Assembly (NCBI GenBank): GCA_034440595.1
Contig: JAWXCH010000029.1
Location: 1-44,696, forward strand
DNA from: JAWXCH01 sp034440595
Lineage (GTDB): Bacteria > Planctomycetota > Planctomycetia > Pirellulales > JALHPA01
DNA: 44,696 nt
Reading direction: 5' to 3'
Each line of letters starts with the position of its first letter. Within the stretch, counting starts at the first letter, position 1. The notes beneath the pieces are model-generated. The model made no database searches. It was not told where the DNA came from and saw only the letters and a program-made list of their open reading frames with translations. The position numbers and the translations under genes were made by a program. Shown here in pieces: positions 25,927-34,527 of the stretch.

Positions 25927-26502
25927 ATGGTCTTCGAGAATATCGAAAAACTGAAGCAACAATACACCGACAAACTGGTGATTGTGGACGATTCGCGGCC
26001 CGAGCTGGCGCGCTTTCGCGACGCGACCGGGGTCGTGCGAACCGTGAACATGAACGGCCGCGCGTTGGTCGAATTTGACCAGTATGCGAATATTGGGTGG
26101 TATGACATTGAGCTGGATTTTTTGAAAGTCGTCGACCAACCGCAGCCCAAGCGGGAAAAGCCCGAGGCTAAGGCTCCGGCAGCAAAGGCTGCTAAACCGG
26201 CGGCCAAGGCAAAAGACGCGGGCACGGCACCTGCCAAACCGGCCGCTGCTGGCAAGGCGGGCCGCCCGAGCGTGGCTGAGATTATGGCCGCCGCGCGAGC
26301 CAACAAGGGAGCTGCAGCCAGTGTGGCACCTGCTGCTAGCAGCACCGAAGAGGCAGATGAAACAGCGTCTGAGATCGAAACACCGGTCGCCAAGGCGAAG
26401 CCCGCTGCACAGGCCAAGGTGGCCAAGAAAGGTGCTTCTGGACCGCTGCCAACCACCACTGCTGAGAAGATCGCCTGGTGCCGCGAGCACGATAAGGCCT
26501 AG
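25927..26502 (+). CDS. Conserved planctomycete-type protein with Lys/Ala-rich linker, function unknown
   Basis: The product has 191 residues. Residues 1-72 form a compact domain (VFENIEKLKQQYTDKLVIVD, VNMNGRALVEFDQYANIGWYDI) that I recall in other planctomycete genomes without a known function. Residues 75-165 are Ala/Lys/Pro-rich low complexity with one RPSVAEIMAAARA segment. The C-terminus ends TTTAEKIAWCREHDKA. The basic linker could contact nucleic acid, but this is a guess. No Shine-Dalgarno precedes the ATG. Confidence 0.7.
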   Translation: MVFENIEKLKQQYTDKLVIVDDSRPELARFRDATGVVRTVNMNGRALVEFDQYANIGWYDIELDFLKVVDQPQPKREKPEAKAPAAKAAKPAAKAKDAGTAPAKPAAAGKAGRPSVAEIMAAARANKGAAASVAPAASSTEEADETASEIETPVAKAKPAAQAKVAKKGASGPLPTTTAEKIAWCREHDKA

Positions 26503-26628
26503 GCTGGTTCCCCTGTTAAACCTGTCTGGCAGCGAAAACCTTGGTGAGAGACACCGCACTATTCCGAAAAACAGTTCATAGGCAGTTTGATTGCAAAATG
26601 CCGTTTGAACTTTAACGCGAGGCACACC

Positions 26629-27195
26629 ATGCCGGATCATGCTAGCACCCAAGCGCCTGGAACTCCTCGACGAGGCTGGTTTAAGCGCAACTGGAAATGG
26701 TTCGTGCCGGCCATCCTGCTAGGGCCGCTGGTTCTCGGAGCGGCCGGTGTGTATGGATTTGTGCTGATTCGCGCAAGCAATCTGAAGTCCAGCAAGCCGT
26801 ATCGGATGACGCTGGAGATCGTGCAAAAAAGCCCCGAGGTGATTACACAACTAGGCGAACCGGTCGTGGATGCCTCGTGGAATCCGTCTGGTATGCTTCC
26901 TGACGAAGCAGCAGCAAACCCGACGGCAAATTTGAACTACGAAGTTGCCGGCCCGAAGGGAAAAGGTTACGTCATAACGTCGGCACGCAGGGTTGACGGA
27001 GACTGGGCAATCAACTCGCTGCAAGTGACCTTGCCTGATGGCACGCAGCAAAGCCTGATGCATCTCGTGCAGGTCGACCCTAAAGAACTAGAAAAGCTCA
27101 AATTCGATCCCAACAAGGTGCAGCCGAAAACGACCGATGTACCGAAGGACGCACCGCCGGTCGAAATTGACATTCCTGCGATTGATCTTCCCTAG
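26629..27195 (+). CDS. Coa1-like (cytochrome oxidase complex assembly protein 1 family) membrane protein
   Basis: From the ATG at 26629 (GAGG 6 bases upstream) the product has 188 residues. After a basic N-terminus (RRGWFKRNWKW) comes one membrane helix (about 24-46, FVPAILLGPLVLGAAGVYGFVLI). The following domain reads as a Coa1 type: a segment with SSKPYRMTLEIVQKSPEVI, then LGEPVVDASW, then a beta-rich part with AGPKGKGYVITSARRVDGDW. The C-terminus is Pro/Lys-rich. Bacterial members are mostly uncharacterised, and a role in oxidase assembly is not shown here because no oxidase genes are adjacent. Confidence 0.65.
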   Translation: MPDHASTQAPGTPRRGWFKRNWKWFVPAILLGPLVLGAAGVYGFVLIRASNLKSSKPYRMTLEIVQKSPEVITQLGEPVVDASWNPSGMLPDEAAANPTANLNYEVAGPKGKGYVITSARRVDGDWAINSLQVTLPDGTQQSLMHLVQVDPKELEKLKFDPNKVQPKTTDVPKDAPPVEIDIPAIDLP

Positions 27196-27225
27196 ACCGG
27201 CATCGGATGCAGGGTCGGAGGTGGC

Positions 27226-27717
27226 TTAGTTCGCTTCGGCATTCTCTGGTGGGTCGCCCGGCAAAATCAGCGGTGGGCGTCCGTATCGTTTCCGCAGCTT
27301 ATTGATCGACTGGTGCAAGTTGGGAGTGCTGATCAGTTTGATTTCCAGTGCTCGTTTGCCGGGAAAGTCGACTAGCGATAGCCCGACCAATAGGGCCACC
27401 ATGCCAGGTCCGGGTGTCACGATCATGATCACCCCGGCGATTAGCAGTGTGGCTCCGAGCAGGTTTTTTAAAATCTTCAAGCACCAGCGCAGATACCCGT
27501 TGCCCTCTGGCGCGGCGGTGATGGACTGGTGCGGCCGCACAAAATAATCAGCCGGGAGGCGGACGGCGACGATCGGCAAAACGACAATGCCGGCGACCAT
27601 CGCCAGTAGCGATGCACCCAGCGTTGTCACCACTAAGCCCATGCTGAGTGTAAATTCAGCGAACACTAACACATCTGTTGATAATAGTTCAGTCAATAAA
27701 CTCATCGGCGTGGCCAT
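27226..27717 (-). CDS. PGPGW-family membrane protein
   Basis: From the ATG at 27717 the product has 163 residues. The defining block GATLLIAGVIMIVTPGPGMVALLVGLSLVD (about 90-120) is the signature of the putative transmembrane PGPGW family: a helix, the Pro-Gly-Pro-Gly turn and a second helix. An additional N-terminal hydrophobic helix spans about 18-50. The C-terminal part (RALEIKLISTPNLHQSINKLRKR) is basic and cytoplasmic in character. The function of the family is unknown. A TTG at 27729 and an ATG at 27705 are alternative starts; none has a clear ribosome-binding site. It converges on the Coa1-like gene, 30 bases apart. Confidence 0.75.
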   Translation of the reverse strand: MATPMSLLTELLSTDVLVFAEFTLSMGLVVTTLGASLLAMVAGIVVLPIVAVRLPADYFVRPHQSITAAPEGNGYLRWCLKILKNLLGATLLIAGVIMIVTPGPGMVALLVGLSLVDFPGKRALEIKLISTPNLHQSINKLRKRYGRPPLILPGDPPENAEAN

Positions 27718-27984
27718 CGGCGACTGCAAGACTCGCTAGACTTTGTAGGCATCTCCGTTGCTCAATTCTATTTCGCGAAATTCGCGGCTGGATTGGAAGT
27801 TTTCCCTTCAGACCTCAATTGTAGCGAAAATTCGCTGGTGCTGCGGCGTATAATTCGGCTGCCCGGTTTGCTCTGTTGAAGGCTCCACTCCACCGGATGC
27901 CCTTGTCTTGCCAGCAGAAACGTGCCAACCTGAGAGCAGCATATCCGGCCTTTCGATCCATTTTCAAATAATCAACCAAACAGT

Positions 27985-28938
27985 ATGCGACAAGCAGGCA
28001 CTATTGCGGATCAGACACAAGCTTTCCGTCTGGCAGATTATCTGTTCACTAAGGGAATCATTACCAAGGTGGAACCGGAAGGAGATCGCTTTGCTGTTTG
28101 GATCCGTGATGAAGAGCATGTCGACGAGGCGAAAGCTGAACTGACAAAGTTCTTGGCCGATCCCGATAATCCGGTCTATCGCTCGGCCACCACGACGGCG
28201 CGCGAAAAGCGCCAGGTGCTTGAGAAACAGCAGCAGCGTGCCAGTCGGAACGTCATCGACATGCGTCAGCGCTGGCGACCGGTCGCGCTGCGGATGGCAC
28301 CGGTGACAATCGCATTGCTGGCGATCTCCGTACTGGTGGCTTTGGCAACAAGATTCGGTGACGCTAGGTCGCCTGATGACGGTCGGTCCTACACGATCCA
28401 GTCGAATCTGTATTTCAATAATCACGAACCGGTGGTGAAATTTGGTCAACCGGTCGACACCGACTGGATGAATTGCGCCTCTATTCGCCAGGGAGAGTGG
28501 TGGAGAGTCATCACGCCGATCTTTCTGCACTTCGGTATCTTCCACCTCGCGTTCAACATGTTCATGCTTCGCGATTTTGGAGCCTTGGTCGAAACACGCA
28601 TCGGCAGTTGGAAGTACGTCGTGCTGGTGCTGGTACTGGCAGTCATCTCCAATTGCGGACAAGCGATGTGGAATGACTACGAGGTTATACTTGGCAGATT
28701 TGGCGGAATGTCCGGCGTTCTCTACGGGCTGTTTGGGTTTGCCTGGATGAAAAGCCGATTTGACCCGGCGGCTGGAATTATGATTCCGCAAAATCTGGTC
28801 GTGCTACTGATGATCTGGTTCTTCCTCTGCTTGTTCGGGATTATCTCGAACGTGGCGAATGCAGCCCATGCGGCGGGCCTGATCGCTGGCGTGGTGATCG
28901 GGTACTTTCCGGTTCTGCTTCGCAAAGTCCTCCCGTGA
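27985..28938 (+). CDS. Rhomboid-family intramembrane serine protease (GlpG-like)
   Basis: The product has 317 residues. A cytoplasmic N-terminal domain of about 65 residues resembles the GlpG N-domain. Six membrane segments follow. The HxxxHxxxN motif is present (His182, His187, Asn191), the catalytic Ser243 sits in GGMSGVLYG, and the catalytic His295 in NAAHAAGL. Rhomboids cleave membrane helices of client proteins within the bilayer. All core residues are present, so activity is expected. A TATAAT at 27849-27854 may be part of its promoter; no good -35 is paired with it. No Shine-Dalgarno is visible. Confidence 0.9.
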   Translation: MRQAGTIADQTQAFRLADYLFTKGIITKVEPEGDRFAVWIRDEEHVDEAKAELTKFLADPDNPVYRSATTTAREKRQVLEKQQQRASRNVIDMRQRWRPVALRMAPVTIALLAISVLVALATRFGDARSPDDGRSYTIQSNLYFNNHEPVVKFGQPVDTDWMNCASIRQGEWWRVITPIFLHFGIFHLAFNMFMLRDFGALVETRIGSWKYVVLVLVLAVISNCGQAMWNDYEVILGRFGGMSGVLYGLFGFAWMKSRFDPAAGIMIPQNLVVLLMIWFFLCLFGIISNVANAAHAAGLIAGVVIGYFPVLLRKVLP

Positions 28939-28955
28939 ACTGGCGAGCATTGAAA

Positions 28956-28968
28956 GCACCCTCACCCG
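28956..28968. repeat. 13-mer shared with the 6.9-kb repeat region
   Basis: GCACCCTCACCCG is the exact reverse complement of 6927-6939. It lies just after the rhomboid stop and immediately before another palindromic element, which suggests that dispersed repeats accumulate here. Confidence 0.5.
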
Positions 28969-28980
28969 ACTTGAAGGAAA

Positions 28981-29043
28981 CCGGACGCTAGCGCGTTTCG
29001 GCTGATATTGGTCTTTCGACGACATCAGCCACAGGGCGCTAGC
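28981..29043. repeat. Compound palindromic extragenic element
   Basis: Two nested stems are visible: GCTAGCGC (28987-28994) with GCGCTAGC (29036-29043), and GGCTGAT (29000-29006) with ATCAGCC (29024-29030). From memory this CGCTAGCG...GGCTGAT...ATCAGCC...GCGCTAGC pattern recurs between genes in planctomycetes. Its function is unknown; it may act in mRNA 3' stability or be a REP-type mobile palindrome. Confidence 0.65.
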
Positions 29044-29219
29044 CCATGGTTTTTTGCGGCTTCGATTCACCAGAGCATGGCAAGTTGATACCTACGAATT
29101 CGACGCTCACACGCGTTGGACAATCGTGCTGCGGCGCAAGTGCCGCGATGACCCCGCTGGCCTATAATACCAATAGCTAGTTCACGGCTCGATTCCTCCG
29201 TTCTCGAAAGCATCTCGCT

Positions 29220-31154
29220 ATGAAAACAGCCTCCGACGATCCTCGCCCAGTGGGACCAGCGGTCCACGATGCCGACACCTCTGCCTCCTTTGCCGAGACA
29301 GCGCTGAAGCTCGGCGGCAAAAGCGACGACGAAGCACGTCGCACCGGTGCGATTGACAAGGCGGACGACCAGGTCGAGACGCTGTTTGCCGAAAAGTTTC
29401 AGACGGCACACAGCCCCGTGCATCGCGCGGTGTGGGAACGCAACCTGCCGGTTGATCTGTTTGTCGGCACTGCACCGGCGGTCCCGTTAGCTGTCGCCAA
29501 AGTGATGGAGGACTCGCTGGCCGTGGTTCGCAATCATCGCCGCGAAAATACGCTGCTAGACGAGCACCACAAGATCTCACCAACCGTGCTGAGCGAACTA
29601 GGCCACGCCGGGTACTGGGGACTGCTAGTTCCCAAGGAATATGGCGGCAGCGGCGCGCCGTTTAGTAGCTTTGCGCCGTTTCTAACCCGAATGGCGACGA
29701 TCGATCCCACTGTTTCAGGACTCGCCAGTGTGCATGGGTGCATCGGTGCGGTCGATCCGGTCAGTGCCTTTGGCAATGCCGAACAGAAGCAGCGGTTTCT
29801 GCCGAGTCTGGCCAGTGGTCAGCGGCTTTCGGCTTTTGCGCTGACGGAACCGGGTGCCGGCTCGGACCTGACCGCGCTAAAAACGCGCGCCGTGCGAAAC
29901 GGCGATCACTTTCTGGTCACCGGCGAAAAACTGTTCATCACCAACTTGCAAGAGGGCCGCACCATCGGGCTGGTTTGTCTGTTAGAAAATCGACCGGCAG
30001 TGTTGATTGTCGATCTGCCGGCAGAAGAGAACGAAACATTTCAACTCCGCCGCTATGGCCTGTACGCGCTAAAACATACCTATAACCAGGGTGTGATCTT
30101 TAAGGACTTTGTGGTGCCGGCGGAAAATCTGCTGGTGCCCCCGCGTGGCGATGGACTGACCATCGCCTATCATGGGCTTAACTTGGGCCGTGTCGCTCTC
30201 TGTGCCAATGCCGCCGGCACCATGCGCATGCTGCTGGCCAATATGCTTCCGTGGTCTGGTTTTCGCGAGACCTACGGGGCAGCTATTGGCACACGCGAAC
30301 TCGTCCGCAGGCGCATCGGTCGCATGGCCGGGCTGATTGTCGCCTGCGACGCGCTGGTCGAGTGGTGCGCCAGCCTGCTGGATGAAGGGTACCGCGGCGA
30401 GATGGAGTGCATCATCGCCAAGATTTTTGGCAGCGAAGCGTTGAAAGAAGCAGCCATCGAGCTATTTATGAAAACGCACGGGGGGCGGTCGTTCCTGCAT
30501 GGTCATCTGTTCGGTGACAATGTGCATGAGTATCTGGCTCCTTGCATCTATGAAGGTGAAGGAGAAATGCTCGGGATGGCGTTCTTCAAGTCATTGGTCA
30601 AGCAGCATGGCACGCGCTATTTTGAACCAATCGGCAAGGCGCTGGCTGCCGCAGGAATCAAGAAACCGAACCCGCTGAACCCGGCACACGCCTGGGCACT
30701 GCGCGGGGTGGTGATGCCGTACATGAAGTGGCTCGTGGGGCAACGACTCGCAAGGAAGACACAAAGCGGTCTGCCGCAAATGCCAGATGCGCTGCGTCCG
30801 CACGCCGACTTTGCAATCAGTTTCTTGCAACGCTCACCACGGATGATCGACAGTGTGATGCGCAAGCATCAGCTCTCGCTGGCTGATCGTCAGTGTCGCA
30901 TGTCGTATCTATCGACGCAGATTCAAGAAGCGGTAGTTATTCTGTGTACCACTCTGTACGCGGCCAAACAAAGCGACCCGCTGGTGCAGTCCGCTGCCGA
31001 GTGCCTCTGCCAGGGCCTGCAAAATAAACTAGCCGAACGTGCCCCGAGTGATCACTATTTTCGCAGCATTACAAAACTCGGCGAGCAGATCGAAGCGGGC
31101 GGCTTCAAATCCATCGCCGGAATCGATACGGCGGAGATTTTGATGGGGTATTGA
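29220..31154 (+). CDS. Acyl-CoA dehydrogenase family protein
   Basis: The product has 644 residues. A family-specific N-terminal region (about 1-90) precedes the acyl-CoA dehydrogenase N-domain. The FAD/substrate-binding beta domain includes ALTEPGAGSDLTALKTRA and a VTGEKLFITN block. The C-terminal helical domain includes the MKTHGGRSFLHG segment and IYEGEGEMLGM, where the Glu of the YEG context is the expected catalytic-base position. A C-terminal extension of about 150 residues is longer than in standard 380-residue members. It likely catalyses alpha,beta-dehydrogenation of an acyl-CoA with FAD; chain specificity is unclear. No electron-transfer-flavoprotein or other beta-oxidation gene is adjacent. 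Confidence 0.88.
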   Translation: MKTASDDPRPVGPAVHDADTSASFAETALKLGGKSDDEARRTGAIDKADDQVETLFAEKFQTAHSPVHRAVWERNLPVDLFVGTAPAVPLAVAKVMEDSLAVVRNHRRENTLLDEHHKISPTVLSELGHAGYWGLLVPKEYGGSGAPFSSFAPFLTRMATIDPTVSGLASVHGCIGAVDPVSAFGNAEQKQRFLPSLASGQRLSAFALTEPGAGSDLTALKTRAVRNGDHFLVTGEKLFITNLQEGRTIGLVCLLENRPAVLIVDLPAEENETFQLRRYGLYALKHTYNQGVIFKDFVVPAENLLVPPRGDGLTIAYHGLNLGRVALCANAAGTMRMLLANMLPWSGFRETYGAAIGTRELVRRRIGRMAGLIVACDALVEWCASLLDEGYRGEMECIIAKIFGSEALKEAAIELFMKTHGGRSFLHGHLFGDNVHEYLAPCIYEGEGEMLGMAFFKSLVKQHGTRYFEPIGKALAAAGIKKPNPLNPAHAWALRGVVMPYMKWLVGQRLARKTQSGLPQMPDALRPHADFAISFLQRSPRMIDSVMRKHQLSLADRQCRMSYLSTQIQEAVVILCTTLYAAKQSDPLVQSAAECLCQGLQNKLAERAPSDHYFRSITKLGEQIEAGGFKSIAGIDTAEILMGY

Positions 31155-31162
31155 GAAGGAGT

Positions 31163-31190
31163 GAACAAGGATAGACAAGATTAACAGGAT
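31163..31190. repeat. Possible dispersed AAGGATAGACAAGATTAACAGGAT-type repeat
   Basis: The purine-rich string built from AAGGAT, AGACAAGAT and TAACAGGAT blocks resembles degenerate interspersed sequences I recall from planctomycete intergenic regions. Only one copy is in the window, so support is weak. Confidence 0.25.
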
Positions 31191-31335
31191 AATAATGGGG
31201 GCGGTTTTTCCCCGCGATTGTTGTATGCATGCGTCTCGCGCACCTTGACCAATCTCCCAAAACGGTCAAAATCAACGCAAAGGTGTTTCACCGTGCGTTT
31301 CATTTGAGTTCCTCGCGAACCAGGCAGGCCCGACC

Positions 31336-32088
31336 GTGTCTAATTTTGCTGTGATCTTGCCGGCTGCTGGCCAAAGCAGCCGTTTCAAGGACAAGAATTA
31401 TAAAAAGCCGTTTGCCCCGTTGGCTAATCGCCCGGTCTGGCTGCATGTGGTCGAGCGGTTCATCAACCGCCCGGACGTGAAGCAGACGATTCTGGCGATT
31501 TCGCCCGAGGACCGCGAATACTTTGACTTCAAGTTCGCCGGCAACGCGGCGATTCTCGGTGTCGAGGTCGTTGACGGGGGAGCCGACCGTGCCACCAGCG
31601 TGCAGAACGCCTTGGCACGAGTCCGCCCGGATATCGATTTTGTGGCGATTCATGACGCGGCACGCCCCTGCGTGGCCGATGCTTGGATTACGTCGGTTTT
31701 TAACGCGGCGGAAAAACATGACGCGGCAATCCTGGCCATACCGGTCTCTGGCACATTAAAACGTGTCACCACCGATAGCAATGGCAAGCAAATTATTGCC
31801 GAGTCGGTTGACCGAACTGCACTGTGGGAGGCACAAACCCCGCAGGTGTTTCGCCGTACGCTACTGATGGAGGCCTTTGCCAAGCGCGATGGTTTTGCTG
31901 CTACCGATGAAGCACAACTGGTCGAACGGATCGGCGTGAGTGTGCATATCGTGCCTAGTTCGCCGATCAACCTGAAGATCACGACCCGTGACGACCTGCG
32001 GCTGGCAGAACATGCGCTGCGTGCCGTGCCAAAACCGAATCTCGACAACGCGATGAATCCATTTTCTGGCGATGACATGTGGCGGTAG
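31336..32088 (+). CDS. ispD: 2-C-methyl-D-erythritol 4-phosphate cytidylyltransferase
   Basis: The product has 250 residues, a usual length for IspD. It catalyses the third step of the MEP isoprenoid pathway, joining CTP and methylerythritol phosphate. The nucleotide-binding N-terminal block is VILPAAGQSSRFKDKNYKKPF; VVDGGADRATSVQNAL and AIHDAARPCV match conserved family segments, and TDEAQLVER follows near residue 193. The start is GTG at 31336, placed just before the conserved strand; no strong Shine-Dalgarno precedes it. The next gene, tyrS, begins 67 bases downstream and may be cotranscribed. No ispF is present nearby. Confidence 0.9.
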   Translation: MSNFAVILPAAGQSSRFKDKNYKKPFAPLANRPVWLHVVERFINRPDVKQTILAISPEDREYFDFKFAGNAAILGVEVVDGGADRATSVQNALARVRPDIDFVAIHDAARPCVADAWITSVFNAAEKHDAAILAIPVSGTLKRVTTDSNGKQIIAESVDRTALWEAQTPQVFRRTLLMEAFAKRDGFAATDEAQLVERIGVSVHIVPSSPINLKITTRDDLRLAEHALRAVPKPNLDNAMNPFSGDDMWR

Positions 32089-32155
32089 CCGGGATACGTT
32101 CATTTCATATAATCCAATCTACATTCATTGATTCACTTCAACGATCACTCTCACT

Positions 32156-33460
32156 ATGGCATCCAGCGTAGCGACCACCGATATCCTGGCCGACCTGAAA
32201 TGGCGTGGGCTAGTCCACCAAACGACCGACGAAGCCGGGCTGGGGCCTTGGCTGCAAGCGCAGTCGCGTACGGTCTACGCCGGTTTCGATCCGACGGCCG
32301 ATAGTCTGCACGTGGGCAGCCTGTTGCCGCTGCTATTGCTGCGCCGCTTTCAACGTGCCGGGCACAAACCGATCGCGCTAATCGGCGGTGCGACAGGCAT
32401 GATCGGCGACCCAAGCGGCAAGAGCGAAGAACGCAAGCTGCTGGATGTCGATTCATTGCGGGCGAATGTGGCAGGGATTGAAGCACAGATGCGATCGTTT
32501 CTGGATTTCAGCGGTGGGTCTGCTTCGGCTGTGCTGGCCAACAACTATGACTGGATGACGAATTTCAGCTACCTCAGCTTCTTGCGCGATATCGGCAAGA
32601 ACTTTCCGGTCAATGTCATGTTGGCCAAGGAGAGCGTGAAGAACCGACTGGAGCGTACCGATGTCGGCCTGTCGTACACCGAGTTCAGCTACATGCTGCT
32701 GCAAGCATACGACTTTGTGTACCTGAATGAACACTACGGTTGCGAACTGCAAATCGGTGGCAGCGATCAATGGGGCAATGTCACCGCCGGGCTGGACCTA
32801 GGCCGTCGGATGCGTGGGGCACAGTTGTACGGCATGACCTGCCCGTTGTTGCTGAAGAGCGACGGTGCCAAGATGGGGAAAACCGAAAGCGGCACCATCT
32901 GGCTCTCGGCAGCACGGACCAGTCCTTACCAGTTCTATCAGTACTGGATCAATGTGGACGATGCTGACGTGGGCAAGTGCTTGCGCTTTTTGACGGAACT
33001 ATCGCACGAGGAGATCGAGTCACTTGATACGGCGCGGGCAACCGATCCGGCGAAGCGCGAGAGTCAACGTCGTCTGGCAGAGGAACTGACAGCGCTGGTC
33101 CACGGCAGCGGCGGATTGAAGAGCGCGCTGCGTGCGACGGAGATTTTCTTTGGCGCAGAAATCAGCGAACTGGACGATCGACAACTGGCCGAGATCTTTG
33201 CCGACGTATCGAGTAGCACACTTCCCAAGTCTCGCCTGGCAGACGGTAGCCTGGGGATCATCGATGCGCTGGTTGAGTCAGGCTTGGCCAAGAACAAAAG
33301 CGAAGCACGCCGCACGGTCGAACAAGGGGGTGCTTATGTCAACAACCGCCGTGTCGATTCGATCGATACCAAACTGACCGCCGAGCATCTGGCCAGCGAA
33401 ACGGTCATGGTGCTGCGGAGTGGGAAGAAGAAGTATGCGCTGTTGAGGTTTGAGGGATAA
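32156..33460 (+). CDS. tyrS: Tyrosyl-tRNA synthetase
   Basis: The product has 434 residues and charges tRNA-Tyr with tyrosine. The class I signatures are HVGS at residues 52-55 (HIGH motif) and KMGKT near 240 (KMSKS motif). YAGFDPTADSLHVGS and GGSDQWGNVTAGLDL are family hallmarks, and the C-terminal 65 residues form an S4 RNA-binding domain (SEARRTVEQGGAYVNNRRV). The protein appears full length and functional. No Shine-Dalgarno is visible, but a TATAAT lies at 32109-32114, about 40 bases upstream of the ATG. Confidence 0.97.
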   Translation: MASSVATTDILADLKWRGLVHQTTDEAGLGPWLQAQSRTVYAGFDPTADSLHVGSLLPLLLLRRFQRAGHKPIALIGGATGMIGDPSGKSEERKLLDVDSLRANVAGIEAQMRSFLDFSGGSASAVLANNYDWMTNFSYLSFLRDIGKNFPVNVMLAKESVKNRLERTDVGLSYTEFSYMLLQAYDFVYLNEHYGCELQIGGSDQWGNVTAGLDLGRRMRGAQLYGMTCPLLLKSDGAKMGKTESGTIWLSAARTSPYQFYQYWINVDDADVGKCLRFLTELSHEEIESLDTARATDPAKRESQRRLAEELTALVHGSGGLKSALRATEIFFGAEISELDDRQLAEIFADVSSSTLPKSRLADGSLGIIDALVESGLAKNKSEARRTVEQGGAYVNNRRVDSIDTKLTAEHLASETVMVLRSGKKKYALLRFEG

Positions 33461-33608
33461 TGCGCTTTTGCAACGGATTATCTGAGACGCGGAGCGACTA
33501 TGATGGCATATCCCCTGACGGGATTGCTCGATTTCGCAGTGAGCGGAAACGGCACGAAGATCATGCCGGGGCGATAAACAGCCTATAAAACAGTCGCATT
33601 TTTGTTGA

Positions 33609-33636
33609 TTGTAAGTGGCCACGCGGAGACTATAAT
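33609..33636 (+). promoter_or_regulatory. Candidate sigma-70 promoter
   Basis: TTGTAA (33609-33614) and a perfect TATAAT (33631-33636) are 16 bases apart, about 55 bases upstream of the ATG at 33691. Confidence 0.45.
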
Positions 33637-33690
33637 ACGACGATCTAATCGCTGTATCCATTTTCAAGCAATCCTCATCAAAGGGCGGGC

Positions 33691-34356
33691 ATGGCAGAGG
33701 TCATCTATTGCCGGATTGGAATGAAAGTCAGCGGGCCGTTCTCGGCCGCTCAGTTCAAGCAGTTGCTTGGTGCCAATAAAATTCCTGTCATGGCGGATGT
33801 TTCGCAAACACCGGACGGACCGTGGGAAAATATCGCACTTGTTCTTGCACGCGGAAAGGCAACCGGCCAATTTGAACCACCCGCTCCGATACAGTCGCTG
33901 CCGACCAGACAGCTTTCCACGGATGTTCTACCTCCCGCGTCGCATTACGCACATCCGAGCGGATTGATCGCTCCGGGCGAGACAAATACTCCTTCACAAT
34001 ACATTCAGCCGTATGAGCTACAGCCTTACGATTTTCAGCCACAGGTGCCAACTGCGAGAGTGATTCCGGGACAGGTACATCCAATGGCCGGCTATCAGCC
34101 GATTCTTCCTACAACTACTTCTCAGCAACCACAAATTATCTATGTGCAGGCACCGGCCGCGCCAGCTCCGGTAATCAACGTGGTGAATAATAATACCGTT
34201 GGTTCGCACAACACGGCCGAATCCACTAGCGGCTGTGCTTGGATCGCGGCGTTCGGCTTGATGATTTTCTTCTTTCTGCTCCATCCGGCTTTGGGGATCT
34301 TAATGCTATTGGTTTTGGCCGCGATAGGTGTACTGGAATTGGCAAAACGGTCCTGA
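33691..34356 (+). CDS. GYF_2-like domain membrane protein
   Basis: The product has 221 residues. The N-terminal 55 residues resemble the bacterial GYF_2 domain: IYCRIGMKVSGPFSAAQFKQLL, with the GPF block, then DGPWENIALV. A Pro/Gln/Tyr-rich linker runs to about 165, followed by a VVNNNTVGSHNT stretch and hydrophobic helices at about 185-217 (IAAFGLMIFFFLLHPALGIL, MLLVLAAIGVLEL). GYF-type domains usually bind proline-rich partners, and here the protein is tail-anchored. AAGGGCGGGC precedes the ATG. Function unknown. Confidence 0.65.
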   Translation: MAEVIYCRIGMKVSGPFSAAQFKQLLGANKIPVMADVSQTPDGPWENIALVLARGKATGQFEPPAPIQSLPTRQLSTDVLPPASHYAHPSGLIAPGETNTPSQYIQPYELQPYDFQPQVPTARVIPGQVHPMAGYQPILPTTTSQQPQIIYVQAPAAPAPVINVVNNNTVGSHNTAESTSGCAWIAAFGLMIFFFLLHPALGILMLLVLAAIGVLELAKRS

Positions 34357-34527
34357 GGCAGTCGAAGGGGAGCGAACGCCTCGGCTGTTCTAGCCACACG
34401 CCACTCGTTAAGTTGCCAACAGCATGTGGCCATGAAAATACTTGACTTGGCCCCCTTTTCCGGCCAGGATGGTGCTGTTCGTCTCCCCTCGCATATTCCC
34501 ACCTTGATTAAGCGGAGTACTCCACCG

